From assembly GCF_000371965.1 (NCBI RefSeq), contig NZ_AQUO01000002.1:1-64000 (forward strand): a stretch of 64,000 nucleotides of DNA, read 5' to 3'. The position numbers and the translations under genes were made by a program. This document shows positions 25,762-35,138 of this stretch, piece by piece. Every line of letters starts with the position of its first letter. Positions within the stretch are counted from its first letter, which is position 1. This stretch comes from Paracoccus sp. N5 (lineage in GTDB: Bacteria > Pseudomonadota > Alphaproteobacteria > Rhodobacterales > Rhodobacteraceae). The notes beneath the pieces are model-generated. The model saw only the letters and a list, made by a program, of their open reading frames with translations, had not been told where the DNA came from and made no database searches.

Positions 25762-28238
25762 CAGATCAAGCCCGAGTTCCCCGAATAATTCAACCCTTCG
25801 CAGATGACCCCACCCTCGTCCACCGGGCAAACCGTCACCGCCGCACGCCGCCAGTCCGGCCAATCGCGCGTGGCCGCCACGATCTCGGATGCCGACTGGT
25901 CCGGCAAGGGCAGACGGTCCAGCCGCACCTTGGCAGCCGACAGTTCCGAGAGCTGCCAGAGTTCCGCAGGCGTCCCTTTTTCCTGCGCCCACGGCCGAAG
26001 CACGCCACCCACCCGGCGCGCCAGCGCCAATGTGCGGGTCTCGCGCCCCAGACGAGTGGGGTAGCGGGTATCGTCAGCGCCTGCCGCGCCCAGCCGATAG
26101 CCCGCAGCAAGATCCACGACATTCTGATCGCCCAGCGAGCGGCGGGCATAGCCCTCGCCGATGCGCTCCTGCTCGGCTGCATCCAGGACCGGCGGCACCG
26201 GAACCGCGCCGTCGCCATGCACGGCCTCGATCAGCTCGCGCAGTCCGCAAGGCGCATCGATCTCGCCTCGCCGGAACAGCAAGTCGGCCGTGCGCCATTG
26301 CTCGGCCAGCGGATAGACCCAGGCGCCGCCATCCAGCACCTGATGCAACCAGCGAGCATCAGACACCTCGGCCGGATCGGGCGAGACGACATGCAGCACC
26401 GGCCGGGAAACGGGCCGCCGGTCCTGCGGACGTTCGTCCATATGACGCCACAAGCGCCCGGCGCGCTGGATCAGCGCGGCCATCGGCGCAAGGTCGGACA
26501 CCATCACATCGAAGTCCAGATCCAAGCTGGATTCCACCACCTGCGTGGCCACAAGCACCTTGCCCGCCCGCCCCTTGCCCTTGCGTCCGAAGCGCGCCAG
26601 TTCCGCCGCCTCGATCCGCTTGCGGTCACAGAGCGCAAAACGGGCATGCAGCAGCGAGGCCTCGACCCCGCGCGCCCGCAGCAGACCTATGGCGGCGATC
26701 GCATCGTCGACGGCATTGCGCACCCAGACGCAGGCCGCGCCGGCCTGCGCCAAACGCGCCAGCAGATCGGCGGCCGCCTCGGCATCGGGCAGCCTCTCGA
26801 CCTTCACCGCTCCCTTCGGGCTGGGCGTCGCGGCAACGGGCTGTGGCTTGTCCGTTCCCGGAATCGTCAGTGCGGGATAGGCCGGGTCGCGATCCGTGGC
26901 CCAATCCCTGCCCGCTCCTTCGGCAAAGGCGCACATCAGCCGCGCCCGCGCGTCCAGCGGCAAGGTCGCCGTCAGCAGAATCGCCGATCCTCCCTGCGCG
27001 GCATGGGCCTGCAACAACCGCTCCAGCAGGATCGCCATGTAGCCATCGCCCGAAACTTCATGCGCCTCGTCCACGATCAGGATCTTGGAGGACAGCCCCC
27101 ACAGCCGCAGCGCGGAAAACCGCGCCCGCATCACCGCCAGCAGTGCTTGGTCGACCGTCCCGATCCCCACATCGGCCAGGAGCGCCCGCCGCCGGTCATC
27201 CGCCAGCCATTCGGTGCAGGTCACGTCATCGCTGCGGCTGCACCCATGCTGCAGGTCGCGAAACGGCACCGAAAGTCCCGCGCGGCCATGCGCCAGGGTC
27301 AGCGTCGGTCGGTCCAGCATGCGACCGACCACCTCGGAGGCACGGATGAACATCGCATCCGCCGTCGCCATGGTGGGAAGCGCGAAGAACAGCCCCCTGC
27401 CCTTCCCGGCCAGCAGCATGCGCTGCGCAAGGATCAGCGCCGCCTCGGTCTTGCCGGCACCTGTTTCATCTTCGATGAAGGCCAGCATCTGCCCCTCAGG
27501 CAACAGTGCGGAGACCGCCGCCTGCTGCATGGGACGCAGGGTGAAGTCGAACAGGTCCCCGGCTCTGGCGGCCGCTTGGGCAACGCCTGCCCCGGGCACA
27601 TGGAACGCGGCAGCGTCCCGCGCCAGTGCAAGATATTCAGCCAGGGACAGGTCAGGCGATCTGGCCGGGAACCAGTCGGCATTCGAGCCGATCCAGTCCG
27701 CCGCCGTGGTCAGTCCGGCCAGCCACCAGGACAGGCGCGTCGCCTCGATTTCATCCAACCCCGCCAGCGATGCCTCCGGCCAAAGGCCGGCCAAAGCTTC
27801 GATGGTCGCGGGAATGTCCGCCGCCGCTTCCGCACCCGCGCTACTGCGCATTCGGGAAAAGAAGCATTCATCCTGTTTGGAAGGTCGCCCGTGGTGACCC
27901 GCAACGGCCGAGATCAAGGCGCGCATCGCCCAGGGATCGGCCTGCAAGCGGTCCTGCAACCATTGGTCGTCCAGCAGCCAGGCCTCGGTCAGCTCCCAGT
28001 GGCGTGCGGTCTGCGGGGTACCCTCGCGGATCATGGCACGGAAACCCGCCCCGATCTTGCCCAGATCATGCAGAGCGATGAGCAGCGCGAACGCGGCCTT
28101 CCATCTGTCGGAAAGAGGATCGCCGCGCAAAAGCCGCTCGGCAACCGCAGCCACGTCAAGCATGTGATATATGGCAGGATGTTCGGGGCCGCCATTCCGG
28201 CCGCTTTTCCCGGGCCAATGCAACAGATGAGAAACCAT
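25722..28238 (-). CDS. cas3: CRISPR-associated helicase-nuclease Cas3, type I-E
   Basis: The protein has 838 residues. The N-terminal HD nuclease has His25, the HD pair at 57-58 (ALHDLGKIG), GHHG near 114-117 and Asp181. The helicase has Walker A ETGAGKTEA (258-266) and the DEAH box at 390-393 (IVDEAHEVSGDGY), followed by the usual LLTATLP and QVVESSLDLDFDV segments. It degrades DNA marked by Cascade. The last residues (SPHARGW, then ADST) are encoded by a degenerate CRISPR repeat, so the C-terminus appears to have been extended or replaced by repeat sequence. It is separated from cas8e by about 300 bases and is probably transcribed on its own. Confidence 0.95.
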   Translation of the reverse strand: MVSHLLHWPGKSGRNGGPEHPAIYHMLDVAAVAERLLRGDPLSDRWKAAFALLIALHDLGKIGAGFRAMIREGTPQTARHWELTEAWLLDDQWLQDRLQADPWAMRALISAVAGHHGRPSKQDECFFSRMRSSAGAEAAADIPATIEALAGLWPEASLAGLDEIEATRLSWWLAGLTTAADWIGSNADWFPARSPDLSLAEYLALARDAAAFHVPGAGVAQAAARAGDLFDFTLRPMQQAAVSALLPEGQMLAFIEDETGAGKTEAALILAQRMLLAGKGRGLFFALPTMATADAMFIRASEVVGRMLDRPTLTLAHGRAGLSVPFRDLQHGCSRSDDVTCTEWLADDRRRALLADVGIGTVDQALLAVMRARFSALRLWGLSSKILIVDEAHEVSGDGYMAILLERLLQAHAAQGGSAILLTATLPLDARARLMCAFAEGAGRDWATDRDPAYPALTIPGTDKPQPVAATPSPKGAVKVERLPDAEAAADLLARLAQAGAACVWVRNAVDDAIAAIGLLRARGVEASLLHARFALCDRKRIEAAELARFGRKGKGRAGKVLVATQVVESSLDLDFDVMVSDLAPMAALIQRAGRLWRHMDERPQDRRPVSRPVLHVVSPDPAEVSDARWLHQVLDGGAWVYPLAEQWRTADLLFRRGEIDAPCGLRELIEAVHGDGAVPVPPVLDAAEQERIGEGYARRSLGDQNVVDLAAGYRLGAAGADDTRYPTRLGRETRTLALARRVGGVLRPWAQEKGTPAELWQLSELSAAKVRLDRLPLPDQSASEIVAATRDWPDWRRAAVTVCPVDEGGVICEGLNYSGNSGLIWASPHARGWADST

Positions 28239-28597
28239 GAAGGCCCGTGTTCCAAAAAAGGCTGCTCTTCCCTCTCATGATGCCGTCTTGTCGCGGGAAG
28301 GGAAGAGGGCATCATGTTAAAATTTTCCCGATACGGGCCGTGCCGTAAGGCACAGACCGGACGCAACCTCTGCCCAGGCTGGAAAACCTCCATCCTCGTC
28401 TTCCGCGAATTCGTCTTGCCGCTCTCAGACCCTCTGATTGTCCGGGTGAAGTGCCATGACGAGCCCGGGACAGCATGGCTTCCGAACTTCACCGCCACTT
28501 CAAGGCGGCCACGACGATGACGCCGGTAGGCGCGCCGTCTCGCCATCCAGGGCAAGGCATGGTTCTATATCCGGCATCCGAAACCGATGAGGCCGAT
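28239..28597. other. Divergent promoter region between cas3 and a LysR gene
   Basis: This region contains an inverted repeat ATGATGCC / GGCATCAT (about 28277-28284 and 28308-28315) and an AT-rich TTAAAATTTT block just after it, at about 28317-28326. These are plausible promoter or operator elements for cas3. No gene was recognised. Confidence 0.4.
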
Positions 28598-29551
28598 GTG
28601 GATCTGCGACACATGCGCTATTTCGTTGCCATCGTGGATGAGGGCGCCTTTTCGCGCGCCGCCGCCAGCCTCGGGGTCGCCCAGCCTGCCCTGTCGCTGC
28701 ATGTCCGCAAGATGGAGGAGGAACTGGGCACCACGCTTCTCTTGCGCAGCGCAGGCGGCGTCACCCCGACCGAAGCCGGGCTGCATCTTGCTGCGCGCGC
28801 CCGCGGGCTGCTGGCCGAGATGCACAGCCTCGAGGAAGAGTTGCGCGGACTGGGCGATCAGCCCTCGGGCGTGGTGCGGATCGGCTTGCCGGGCACGATC
28901 AGCGTCATCCTGTCGGTGCCGCTGATCGCCAAGGCACGCGCGCAATATCCGCGCATCAAGATCGTCGTCGCCGAAGCGATGAGCGGTTTCGTCCGCGACT
29001 GGTTGCGCGAGGGCCGGATCGAGCTGGGCGTGCTTTACGGCGAGATCGGCGAGCCCGGCCTGCGCTCGTCGCCCCTGCTCGAGGAGGAACTGGTGCTGCT
29101 TGCCCCGCCGGGCACGACCAGCGACGAGGCGGGCCTGGCGATCCTGGCGGATAACCCGCTGATCCTGCCCAGCGAGGCGCACGGCCTGCGCCGCATGATC
29201 GAACACAGCCTGCGCGCCGAGAACCTGCAGGTCGATCCGGCGATCGAGATCGACTCCTATCCCTGCATCAAGCGGCTGGTGGCGGATGGCTATGGCTGCT
29301 CGGTCCTGCCCTGGCATGCGGTCGCCGAAGAAGCCGCGAAAGGCCTGGTTTCCGTGCGCCGCTTTGCCCGACCACGGCTATGGCGGCGCGCGAACCTGGC
29401 CTGGAATGCCGCCCGACCGCTGGGCCAGGCGGCGCAATGCGTGCAGGATCTGCTGCGCGCCGAGGTCGGGCAGCTGATCGCGACGGGCGTGTGGGTGGGC
29501 GCGCGCGGCCCTGATACCCAGCCGACCGGCCCCGCCGCAACGAGCCGATAG
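28598..29551 (+). CDS. LysR-family transcriptional regulator, Nac-like
   Basis: The protein has 317 residues from the GTG at 28598, chosen because it gives the family start DLRHMRYFVAIVDEGAFSRAA and has GAGG five bases upstream. An ATG at 28559 would add 13 residues. The N-terminal winged helix-turn-helix (residues 1-65) is followed by a LysR substrate domain with SGVVRIGLPGTISVILSVPL and YPCIKRLVADGYGCSVLPWH. It resembles the Nac (nitrogen assimilation control) branch of the family. It is divergent from cas3 and convergent to the MaoC gene, so its target is unclear. Confidence 0.8.
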   Translation: MDLRHMRYFVAIVDEGAFSRAAASLGVAQPALSLHVRKMEEELGTTLLLRSAGGVTPTEAGLHLAARARGLLAEMHSLEEELRGLGDQPSGVVRIGLPGTISVILSVPLIAKARAQYPRIKIVVAEAMSGFVRDWLREGRIELGVLYGEIGEPGLRSSPLLEEELVLLAPPGTTSDEAGLAILADNPLILPSEAHGLRRMIEHSLRAENLQVDPAIEIDSYPCIKRLVADGYGCSVLPWHAVAEEAAKGLVSVRRFARPRLWRRANLAWNAARPLGQAAQCVQDLLRAEVGQLIATGVWVGARGPDTQPTGPAATSR

Positions 29552-29717
29552 GAATGATGCCGACCAAGCGAACCGGCCGGGTGACGTGACATCTTGCTCG
29601 GCGCTGGCGCCATGTGCGCGAAAACCCCGAGGCGATCACCCGAGCCAGCCAGACCGGATGCCGCCAGCACGGAACATCCAGCCAAAGGCTGCGCCTATGC
29701 GGTCTGACGGCCGCTGA

Positions 29718-30182
29718 TCAGGCGGCCGGACGGCGCTTGTAGAGCATCTTGACCGTCATCTCCTGCACGGTTTCGCCCTTCTGGTTCTTGAACTCGCGCT
29801 TCATCTGCACGACGCCCTTGTCACCCTTGCTGGTCTCGGTCTTGTCCAGAACCGTCATCTCGGCATGGATGGTGTCGCCGTGGAACACCGGCTTCAGCAT
29901 CCGCCAGCCGTCGATCTGCAACAGCGCGATCAGCGTGCCGTCATTGATCCCCGCGGCGTATTGCAGGCCGCCGACGATGGAATAGACCAGCGGGCCATGG
30001 GCGATCGGCTCGCCGAACTGGGTTTCCTTGCAATATTCCCAGTTGGTATGGACCTCGTTGAAATCGCCCGACAGGCAGGCGAAGTTCACGATGTCGGTCG
30101 AGGTCACCGTCCGCTTCGGCGTCACGATCACCTCGCCAACCTCGAAATCGTCCCAGTATTTGCCACGCACCTGTGCGTTCAT
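29718..30182 (-). CDS. MaoC-like hot-dog dehydratase
   Basis: The protein has 154 residues. It has the hydratase-type segment DFNEVHTNWEYC, with the Asp and His of the R-specific enoyl-CoA hydratase motif, followed by FGEPIAHGPLVYSIVGGL. It probably hydrates or dehydrates an acyl-CoA. It lies 39 bases after the DUF35 gene on the same strand, a pairing often seen with thiolases or lipid-transfer proteins, though none is present here. Both genes are probably driven by the sigma-54 promoter at 30797. Confidence 0.85.
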   Translation of the reverse strand: MNAQVRGKYWDDFEVGEVIVTPKRTVTSTDIVNFACLSGDFNEVHTNWEYCKETQFGEPIAHGPLVYSIVGGLQYAAGINDGTLIALLQIDGWRMLKPVFHGDTIHAEMTVLDKTETSKGDKGVVQMKREFKNQKGETVQEMTVKMLYKRRPAA

Positions 30183-30221
30183 GTCACTCTCCTTGACGTC
30201 TTGAAACTTTCTGCGCCGGGC

Positions 30222-30620
30222 TCAGGCCAGCACGAATTGCGGCAGGGTCTCGCCATCGGCGCCGGTGACGAAACTCGCCTTGACCCTGGCGCCGACCCGG
30301 ACCTCAAGCGCGCCCTCGCCGACGATATTGGTCAGCATGCGCGGCCCTTCCTCGACGATCACCGAGGCGACGACATAGGGCACGCGGTCGCGGAACTCGG
30401 CCAGCGGCGCGCGGTGGACGATGGTGAAGCTTTCGACCACGCCCGCGCCGCTGCTTTCGCTCCAGTCCAGGTCGGCCTCCCAGCAGGCGGCGCAGTGATG
30501 GCGCGGCGGGAACTGGACCGAGCCGCAGCCCTTGCATTTCTGGAACAGCAGGCGGCCCTGGCGGGCGCCTTCCCAATAGGAATTGGAATCGCCATTGGCG
30601 TGGCGGGACATTTCAGTCAT
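30222..30620 (-). CDS. DUF35 zinc-ribbon / OB-fold protein
   Basis: The protein has 132 residues from the ATG at 30620, with a GGAG ribosome site. A rubredoxin-like zinc ribbon CKGCGSVQFPPRHHCAAC is followed by an OB fold containing GVVESFTIVHRAP and VPYVVASVIVEEGPRM. Such proteins bind acyl-CoA and partner with thiolases in polyketide or fatty acid metabolism. The transcript leader would be about 165 bases if the upstream sigma-54 element is used. Confidence 0.85.
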   Translation of the reverse strand: MTEMSRHANGDSNSYWEGARQGRLLFQKCKGCGSVQFPPRHHCAACWEADLDWSESSGAGVVESFTIVHRAPLAEFRDRVPYVVASVIVEEGPRMLTNIVGEGALEVRVGARVKASFVTGADGETLPQFVLA

Positions 30621-30782
30621 TCGGTCATCTCCTCGAAGCATCGCGCTTTCCCAGAAAGGCTGTCGGGCCTTGCTGCGGTTCGGTTCCAGGATGCGGCGCA
30701 GGGGCGGCTTCCGACGGCATGCGCGCATCCGCCGCGCTTGCAGATCCTGTCGTGGTGCCGATGGTCCATTGCCTGCATCCTC

Positions 30783-30798
30783 CTTGGTCCAGACCAAG
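30783..30798. promoter_or_regulatory. Perfect dyad at the expected transcription start
   Basis: CTTGGTC-CA-GACCAAG has perfect 7-base arms around CA. It overlaps the downstream edge of the sigma-54 -12 element, where transcription would begin. It may be an operator or form a 5' hairpin. Confidence 0.45.
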
Positions 30799-30812
30799 CA
30801 AGATGCGTGCCA
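30797..30812 (-). promoter_or_regulatory. Sigma-54 (-24/-12) promoter for the DUF35-MaoC genes
   Basis: Read on the minus strand this is TGGCACGCATCTTGCT, matching the TGGCACG-N4-TTGCW consensus at every fixed position with the required spacing of GG to GC. It starts 6 bases after the rpoN stop codon, so the promoter is tucked between rpoN and the next genes. Confidence 0.75.
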
Positions 30813-30817
30813 AGGCG

Positions 30818-32203
30818 TCAGATGAGCTGGGCCGCCAGCTTCATCTTGCGGCGCTGCAAGGACGAGGGGATGCGCATCATCTCGCGATATTTCGCCACCG
30901 TGCGCCGGGCGATGTCGATGCCCGCGCCGCGCAGTTCGTCCACGATGGCATCGTCGGACAGCACGTCGGCGGCGGTCTCGGCATCGACGATCTGCCGGAT
31001 GCGGTGGCGAACGGTTTCGGCCGAGAAATCCTCGCCGCCATCGCTGGCCGAGATGGAATTCGCGAAGAAATACTTCAGCTCGAACATGCCGCGGTTGGTC
31101 ATCATGAACTTGTTGGCGATGGCGCGGCTGACCGTCGATTCATGGATCCCCACCGCATCGGCCACGTCCCGAAGGTTCAGCGGCCGCAGATGCTCCACGC
31201 CATGCAGCAGGAACTGCTCCTGCCGCGCCACGATCTCGGCGGCGACGCGCAGGATGGTCTGCGCCCGCTGGTCGAGGTTCTTCACCAGCCAGCCGGCATT
31301 CTGCATGCAATCCATGACGAACCGCTTTTCGTCCTTGTCCCGGCTCCTGGCCTTGACCTCGGCGTAATATTCGCGGTTCACCAGCACCCGCGGCAGGAAC
31401 TGGTTGCTGAGCTCGATGGCGAAGGAACCGTCCTCCTGCCGGTTGACCACGATGTCGGGCAGCGCCGGCAATGTCGGCTCGGCATCCATCCGGCGGCCGG
31501 GGCGCGGATCGAGGTCGCGGATCTCCCTGACCAGGGCGCTGATCTCGTCCAGGCTCACGCCGCAAAGCCGGGCCAGCCGGGAATAGCCGAACTCGGCCAG
31601 CAGCGGCAGGTTGTCGAGCAGCCGCCGCATCGCGGGGCCAAGCCGCCCCTTGTCCTGAAGCTGCAGCCGCAGGCATTCGGCAAGATCGCGGGCGGCGATG
31701 CCGGCGGGGTCGAAGCGCTGGACGACACCCAGCACCGCCTCGATCCGCGCCTGGCTGGCGCCCAGCATCTCGGCGATCTCGTCCGGGTCGCGGCGGAAAT
31801 AGCCGTCGGCATCCAGGGATTCCACGATCTCGATGGCGACGGCCATGTCCCTCGGGTCGCGGAAGGTCATCCCGGCCTGCGCCCGCAAATGGTCGCGCAG
31901 CGAGATCTGCGCCTCGCGCAGCAGGGCGACGCTGTCGATGTCCGTGCCGGCATGCGACGAGGCACCGCCGCCAAAGCCGCCGTCCCGCGGCGACAGGCCG
32001 CCAGCACCGGGCTGCGCCTGCGGCGGCGCGGCGGGCCGCTCGGGCTCGGACAGTTCGATGAACGGGTTTCTCTCGGCCTGCTCGCGCAGATAGTCCTGCA
32101 GCTCGTCCTGGCTGAATTGCAGCACGCTGAGCGACTGGAGAGCCTGCGCCGAAACGACGATCGCCTGTTTCTGATACGCACCGATATTCGGTTCGAGTTT
32201 CAT
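30818..32203 (-). CDS. rpoN: RNA polymerase sigma-54 factor
   Basis: The protein has 461 residues from the ATG at 32203, with a GGGGAGGGGAC ribosome region; the frame is open further upstream to 32368. Region I is Gln-rich (QKQAIVVSAQALQSLSVLQFS) and binds activators. The core-binding and HTH parts include RFDPAGIAARDLAECLRLQL and VADAVGIHESTVSRAIANK. The C-terminal RpoN box ARRTVAKYRE reads the -24 element. It is slightly shorter than typical alphaproteobacterial RpoN, and its box is followed by MMRIPSSLQRRKMK. Seven -24/-12 promoters lie within 17 kb, including one directly after its stop, so it is probably a copy that serves this gene cluster. Confidence 0.93.
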   Translation of the reverse strand: MKLEPNIGAYQKQAIVVSAQALQSLSVLQFSQDELQDYLREQAERNPFIELSEPERPAAPPQAQPGAGGLSPRDGGFGGGASSHAGTDIDSVALLREAQISLRDHLRAQAGMTFRDPRDMAVAIEIVESLDADGYFRRDPDEIAEMLGASQARIEAVLGVVQRFDPAGIAARDLAECLRLQLQDKGRLGPAMRRLLDNLPLLAEFGYSRLARLCGVSLDEISALVREIRDLDPRPGRRMDAEPTLPALPDIVVNRQEDGSFAIELSNQFLPRVLVNREYYAEVKARSRDKDEKRFVMDCMQNAGWLVKNLDQRAQTILRVAAEIVARQEQFLLHGVEHLRPLNLRDVADAVGIHESTVSRAIANKFMMTNRGMFELKYFFANSISASDGGEDFSAETVRHRIRQIVDAETAADVLSDDAIVDELRGAGIDIARRTVAKYREMMRIPSSLQRRKMKLAAQLI

Positions 32204-32635
32204 GTCCCCTCCCCCGGTTTGCCATCCCGTTCCGCACGGCACGCATCGGCGCGCATGAAACGGCTGGGCACCGGCATTGCATCCGATCCCTGGCTGGGCC
32301 CGCAGCCCTTTAGAAAATGACGAGATTCTCCCTGCCCTTATCTTTTCCCGGAGCCGTGCCAAAATCAAGCAACCGACCGGTTAGAATTCTCCTGCTGTAG
32401 CGTCACCGGCTGCCGGATGTCCTTGCCGCGGACAGTCCTGTCGCGGAGGTCGGTCGCCGATGTGCGCGGCGGCGGCATTCGCCCCCAGGGCGCACGGGCG
32501 TGCCGGCCCGCAGGCTGGCATGAAACTTGCTCGGGTCGGGGCGTGCCGGCGCATGTCCTGCCTTGGGGGAGGGGTCGATCGACCTCGGCAACGCGGGACA
32601 AGCCACGGCAAGGGGGCAACAAGGGAGGATTGCAG
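32204..32635. other. Region between divergent rpoN and GMC oxidoreductase genes
   Basis: This holds the sigma-54 promoter at 32516-32531 and a weaker look-alike GGGCACCGGCATTGCA at 32266-32281, also on the plus strand. A dyad-like GCACGGGCGTGC lies near 32492-32503, a possible enhancer site. AT-rich sequence at 32336-32400 may carry the rpoN promoter. No gene was recognised. Confidence 0.5.
32516..32531 (+). promoter_or_regulatory. Sigma-54 (-24/-12) promoter for the GMC oxidoreductase operon
   Basis: TGGCATGAAACTTGCT matches the sigma-54 consensus with exact GG-GC spacing, 105 bases before the GTG start of the GMC gene. Confidence 0.75.
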
Positions 32636-34249
32636 GTGAGCGCATCGACTTACGACTATATCGTCATCGGATCGGGCTCGGCCGGCGGCGTGATCGCCGG
32701 ACGGCTGACCGAGAGCGGGAAATACAAGGTCCTGTGCCTCGAGGCCGGAACCAAGGGTCCCGACTATATCTGGTCGATCCCGCCCTCCGGCAACGTCTTC
32801 ATGGTCGCCAATCCGGCGGTGAACTGGTGCTATCGCTCGGAACCGCATGAAAGCCACGGCAACCGCCCGATCTATGTGCCGCGCGGTAAGATGCTGGGCG
32901 GCTCCAGCTCGCTCAACGGCATGGTCTACAACCGCGGCCAGCGCGTCGACTACGACACCTGGGCGCAGCTGGGCTGCCACGGCTGGGGCTATGAGGACAT
33001 GCTGCCCTTCATGAAGAAGCTGGAAAACGCCAGCTTCGGCGACGACAAATATCACGGCCGCTCGGGTCCGATGAAGATCGGGCGGGCCTCTAAACTGTCG
33101 TCCTTCTACGACCTGTTCATCCAGTCCGCCAACGCCATCGGCATCCCCTCGAACCCCGACTATAGCGGCGAAAGGCAGTTCGGCGTCGCCATGGCGCAGC
33201 ATTGCATCTATGCCGGCCGCCGCGAAAGCACGGCGACGCAATTCCTGGTCCCGGCCCGGAAGCGGCCGAACATGACCATCCTGACCGGCGCCGAGGCCAT
33301 GTCGCTGGTGATGGAGGGCAAGCGCTGCGTGGGCGTCAAATACCGCCGCAACGGCAAGGTGGAAACCGTGCGGGCCAGTCGCGAGGTGATCGTCTCCTGC
33401 GGCGCGGCGAATTCCCCCAAGCTGCTGGAACTGTCCGGCATCGGCAATCCCGAGATCCTGCGCCAGCACGGCATCCAGCCGATCCACGACCTGCCCGGCG
33501 TGGGCGAGAACCTGCGCGACCACTATGCCGCGATCATGAAATGGCGCTTCAACAAGCCGGGGATCTCGATCGCCCGCAAGGGTCGCGGCTGGCGGCTGTG
33601 GCTCGAGGCGCTGCGCTATGCGCTGCTGCGCAAGGGCTTCATCTCGCAGGGGATGGGGACGATGCGCGCCTTCATCAAGTCGCGGCCGGAGCTCGAGGAT
33701 GCGGACATCCTGATCGCCGCCGCCCCCTTCATCATCGAACTGACCAAGAACGAGGGGCGGCGCATGTCGGCGATCGAGGGCTTCTTCATGTATTCGCATT
33801 TCGAGCGCACCGAGAGCACCGGCAACATCCACATCCGCTCGGCCGATCCTTTCGCGCCGCCCAGCATCAACTATCGCTTCCTGCAGACCGAGAACGACCG
33901 GCAGGGCTCGATCGCCGCGGTCCGCAAGTCGCGCGAGATCGTCCGGGCGCAGCCGCTGGGCCAGTATGTCGAGGAAGAGCTGGTGCCCGGCCCGCAATAC
34001 CAGACCGACGAGGAAATCCTGACCTATCTGCGCGAACAGGGCAATATCGCGCATCACATGCTGGGAACCTGCAAGATGGGCAACGATCCGATGGCCGTGG
34101 TGGACGAACGCCTGCGGGTGCACGGCATCGCCGGGCTGCGGGTCGCCGATGCCTCGATCATGCCGACCATGTTCTCGGGCAATACCTCCATCCCCTGCAT
34201 GGTGATCGGCGAGAAATGCGCCGACATGGTGCTGGCCGATGCGGCGTGA
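32636..34249 (+). CDS. GMC-family FAD oxidoreductase (choline dehydrogenase-like)
   Basis: The protein has 537 residues from the GTG at 32636, with an AGGGAGGA ribosome site. The FAD-binding motif IVIGSGSAGGVIAGRL is at the N-terminus, GMC signature 1 is PRGKMLGGSSSLNGMVY and signature 2 is GAANSPKLLELSGIGNP. The catalytic His region is in QGNIAHHMLGTCKMG. GMC enzymes oxidise alcohols to aldehydes. It is the first gene of a run with an MBL hydrolase, an aldehyde dehydrogenase and an SDR, consistent with stepwise alcohol oxidation. The substrate is unknown, and choline dehydrogenase itself is not assured. Confidence 0.88.
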   Translation: MSASTYDYIVIGSGSAGGVIAGRLTESGKYKVLCLEAGTKGPDYIWSIPPSGNVFMVANPAVNWCYRSEPHESHGNRPIYVPRGKMLGGSSSLNGMVYNRGQRVDYDTWAQLGCHGWGYEDMLPFMKKLENASFGDDKYHGRSGPMKIGRASKLSSFYDLFIQSANAIGIPSNPDYSGERQFGVAMAQHCIYAGRRESTATQFLVPARKRPNMTILTGAEAMSLVMEGKRCVGVKYRRNGKVETVRASREVIVSCGAANSPKLLELSGIGNPEILRQHGIQPIHDLPGVGENLRDHYAAIMKWRFNKPGISIARKGRGWRLWLEALRYALLRKGFISQGMGTMRAFIKSRPELEDADILIAAAPFIIELTKNEGRRMSAIEGFFMYSHFERTESTGNIHIRSADPFAPPSINYRFLQTENDRQGSIAAVRKSREIVRAQPLGQYVEEELVPGPQYQTDEEILTYLREQGNIAHHMLGTCKMGNDPMAVVDERLRVHGIAGLRVADASIMPTMFSGNTSIPCMVIGEKCADMVLADAA

Positions 34250-34256
34250 GGGCGAC

Positions 34257-35078
34257 ATGGACCAGCAACGCCCCTGGGACGCCTATGCGATCTGCACCGT
34301 CACCCAGCCCGAGGACCGGCCCGCCGCCCTGACCTATCTGGACGGCCGCCCGGACGAGACCTGCCCCGGCCTTGACTATTTCTTCTGGGTGCTGGTCCGG
34401 GGCGACGAGGTGATCGTCGTCGATACCAGCTTTTCCGAGGCGGTCTGCCGCAAGATCGGCCGGCAATGGAACGGCAGCCCGGCCCAGCTGCTGGCCCGGA
34501 TCGGCATCGACGCGGGGCAGGTCCGGCAGGTGCTGCTGACCCATGCCCATCCCGACCATGTCGGCAATCTGCACGACTTCCCGAACGCCACCTTCTGGAT
34601 CCAGAAGGCCGAGATGGCATCGCTGACCGGCGCCGACATGAGCCATGGCTTCTTCCGCCACGCCTATGCGCGCGAGGATGCCCTGGCCCTGGTCGGCCTG
34701 CTCTACGACGACCGGCTGCGGTTCCTGGACGGCGATGGAACCTTCGCCGAGGGCGTGGACTATGCGCTGGTCGGCGGGCATGCGCGCGGCCAGATGGTGC
34801 TGCGCGTCGCGACCCGGCGCGGGCCGGTGCTGCTGGCCTCGGACGCGGTGCATCTCTACGAAGAGGCGCGGAGCGAGCGGCCCTTCTTCGTGTTCCAGAA
34901 CATGGAGGAGATGCTGGACGGCTATCGCACCTGCCGCAGGCTTGCGGGCGAGGAACGCTTCCTGATCCCCGGCCATGACAAGCTGGTCAGCCGCCTTTAT
35001 CCGCCGGCGCGGCCCGGGCTGGAAGGGCTTGTCATGGACCTGACCAAGCATCCCGCCGAACCGCAGCCCGCGTCTTGA
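34257..35078 (+). CDS. Metallo-beta-lactamase fold hydrolase, lactonase-like
   Basis: The protein has 273 residues from the ATG at 34257, 7 bases after the GMC gene. It has the metal-binding motif THAHPDHVGN and later metal ligands in VGGHARGQM, LASDAVHLYEE and IPGHDKLV. This arrangement matches the N-acyl homoserine lactone hydrolase-like branch of the family. In this operon it may open a lactone produced by the oxidoreductase rather than act on signals; that is inference. Confidence 0.82.
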   Translation: MDQQRPWDAYAICTVTQPEDRPAALTYLDGRPDETCPGLDYFFWVLVRGDEVIVVDTSFSEAVCRKIGRQWNGSPAQLLARIGIDAGQVRQVLLTHAHPDHVGNLHDFPNATFWIQKAEMASLTGADMSHGFFRHAYAREDALALVGLLYDDRLRFLDGDGTFAEGVDYALVGGHARGQMVLRVATRRGPVLLASDAVHLYEEARSERPFFVFQNMEEMLDGYRTCRRLAGEERFLIPGHDKLVSRLYPPARPGLEGLVMDLTKHPAEPQPAS

Positions 35079-35138
35079 ACCCTTTCCCGCCGCGGGTCCG
35101 TCCGGCGACGGGACCGCGCCACTTGCAAGGAACACCAC

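Noticed and set aside
25578..28280. Plus-strand open frame of 900 codons opposite cas3
   Set aside because: cas3 on the minus strand has all family motifs. The plus frame is its shadow and contains translated CRISPR-repeat residues at its start.
32266..32281. Additional sigma-54-like element GGGCACCGGCATTGCA
   Set aside because: The spacing fits but the first base differs, and a better element lies 250 bases closer to the GMC gene. It is mentioned only in the region note.
32336..32400. Sigma-54 self-promoter upstream of rpoN (TTTTGGCACGG on the minus strand)
   Set aside because: It has only the -24 half; the -12 position reads GG instead of GC.
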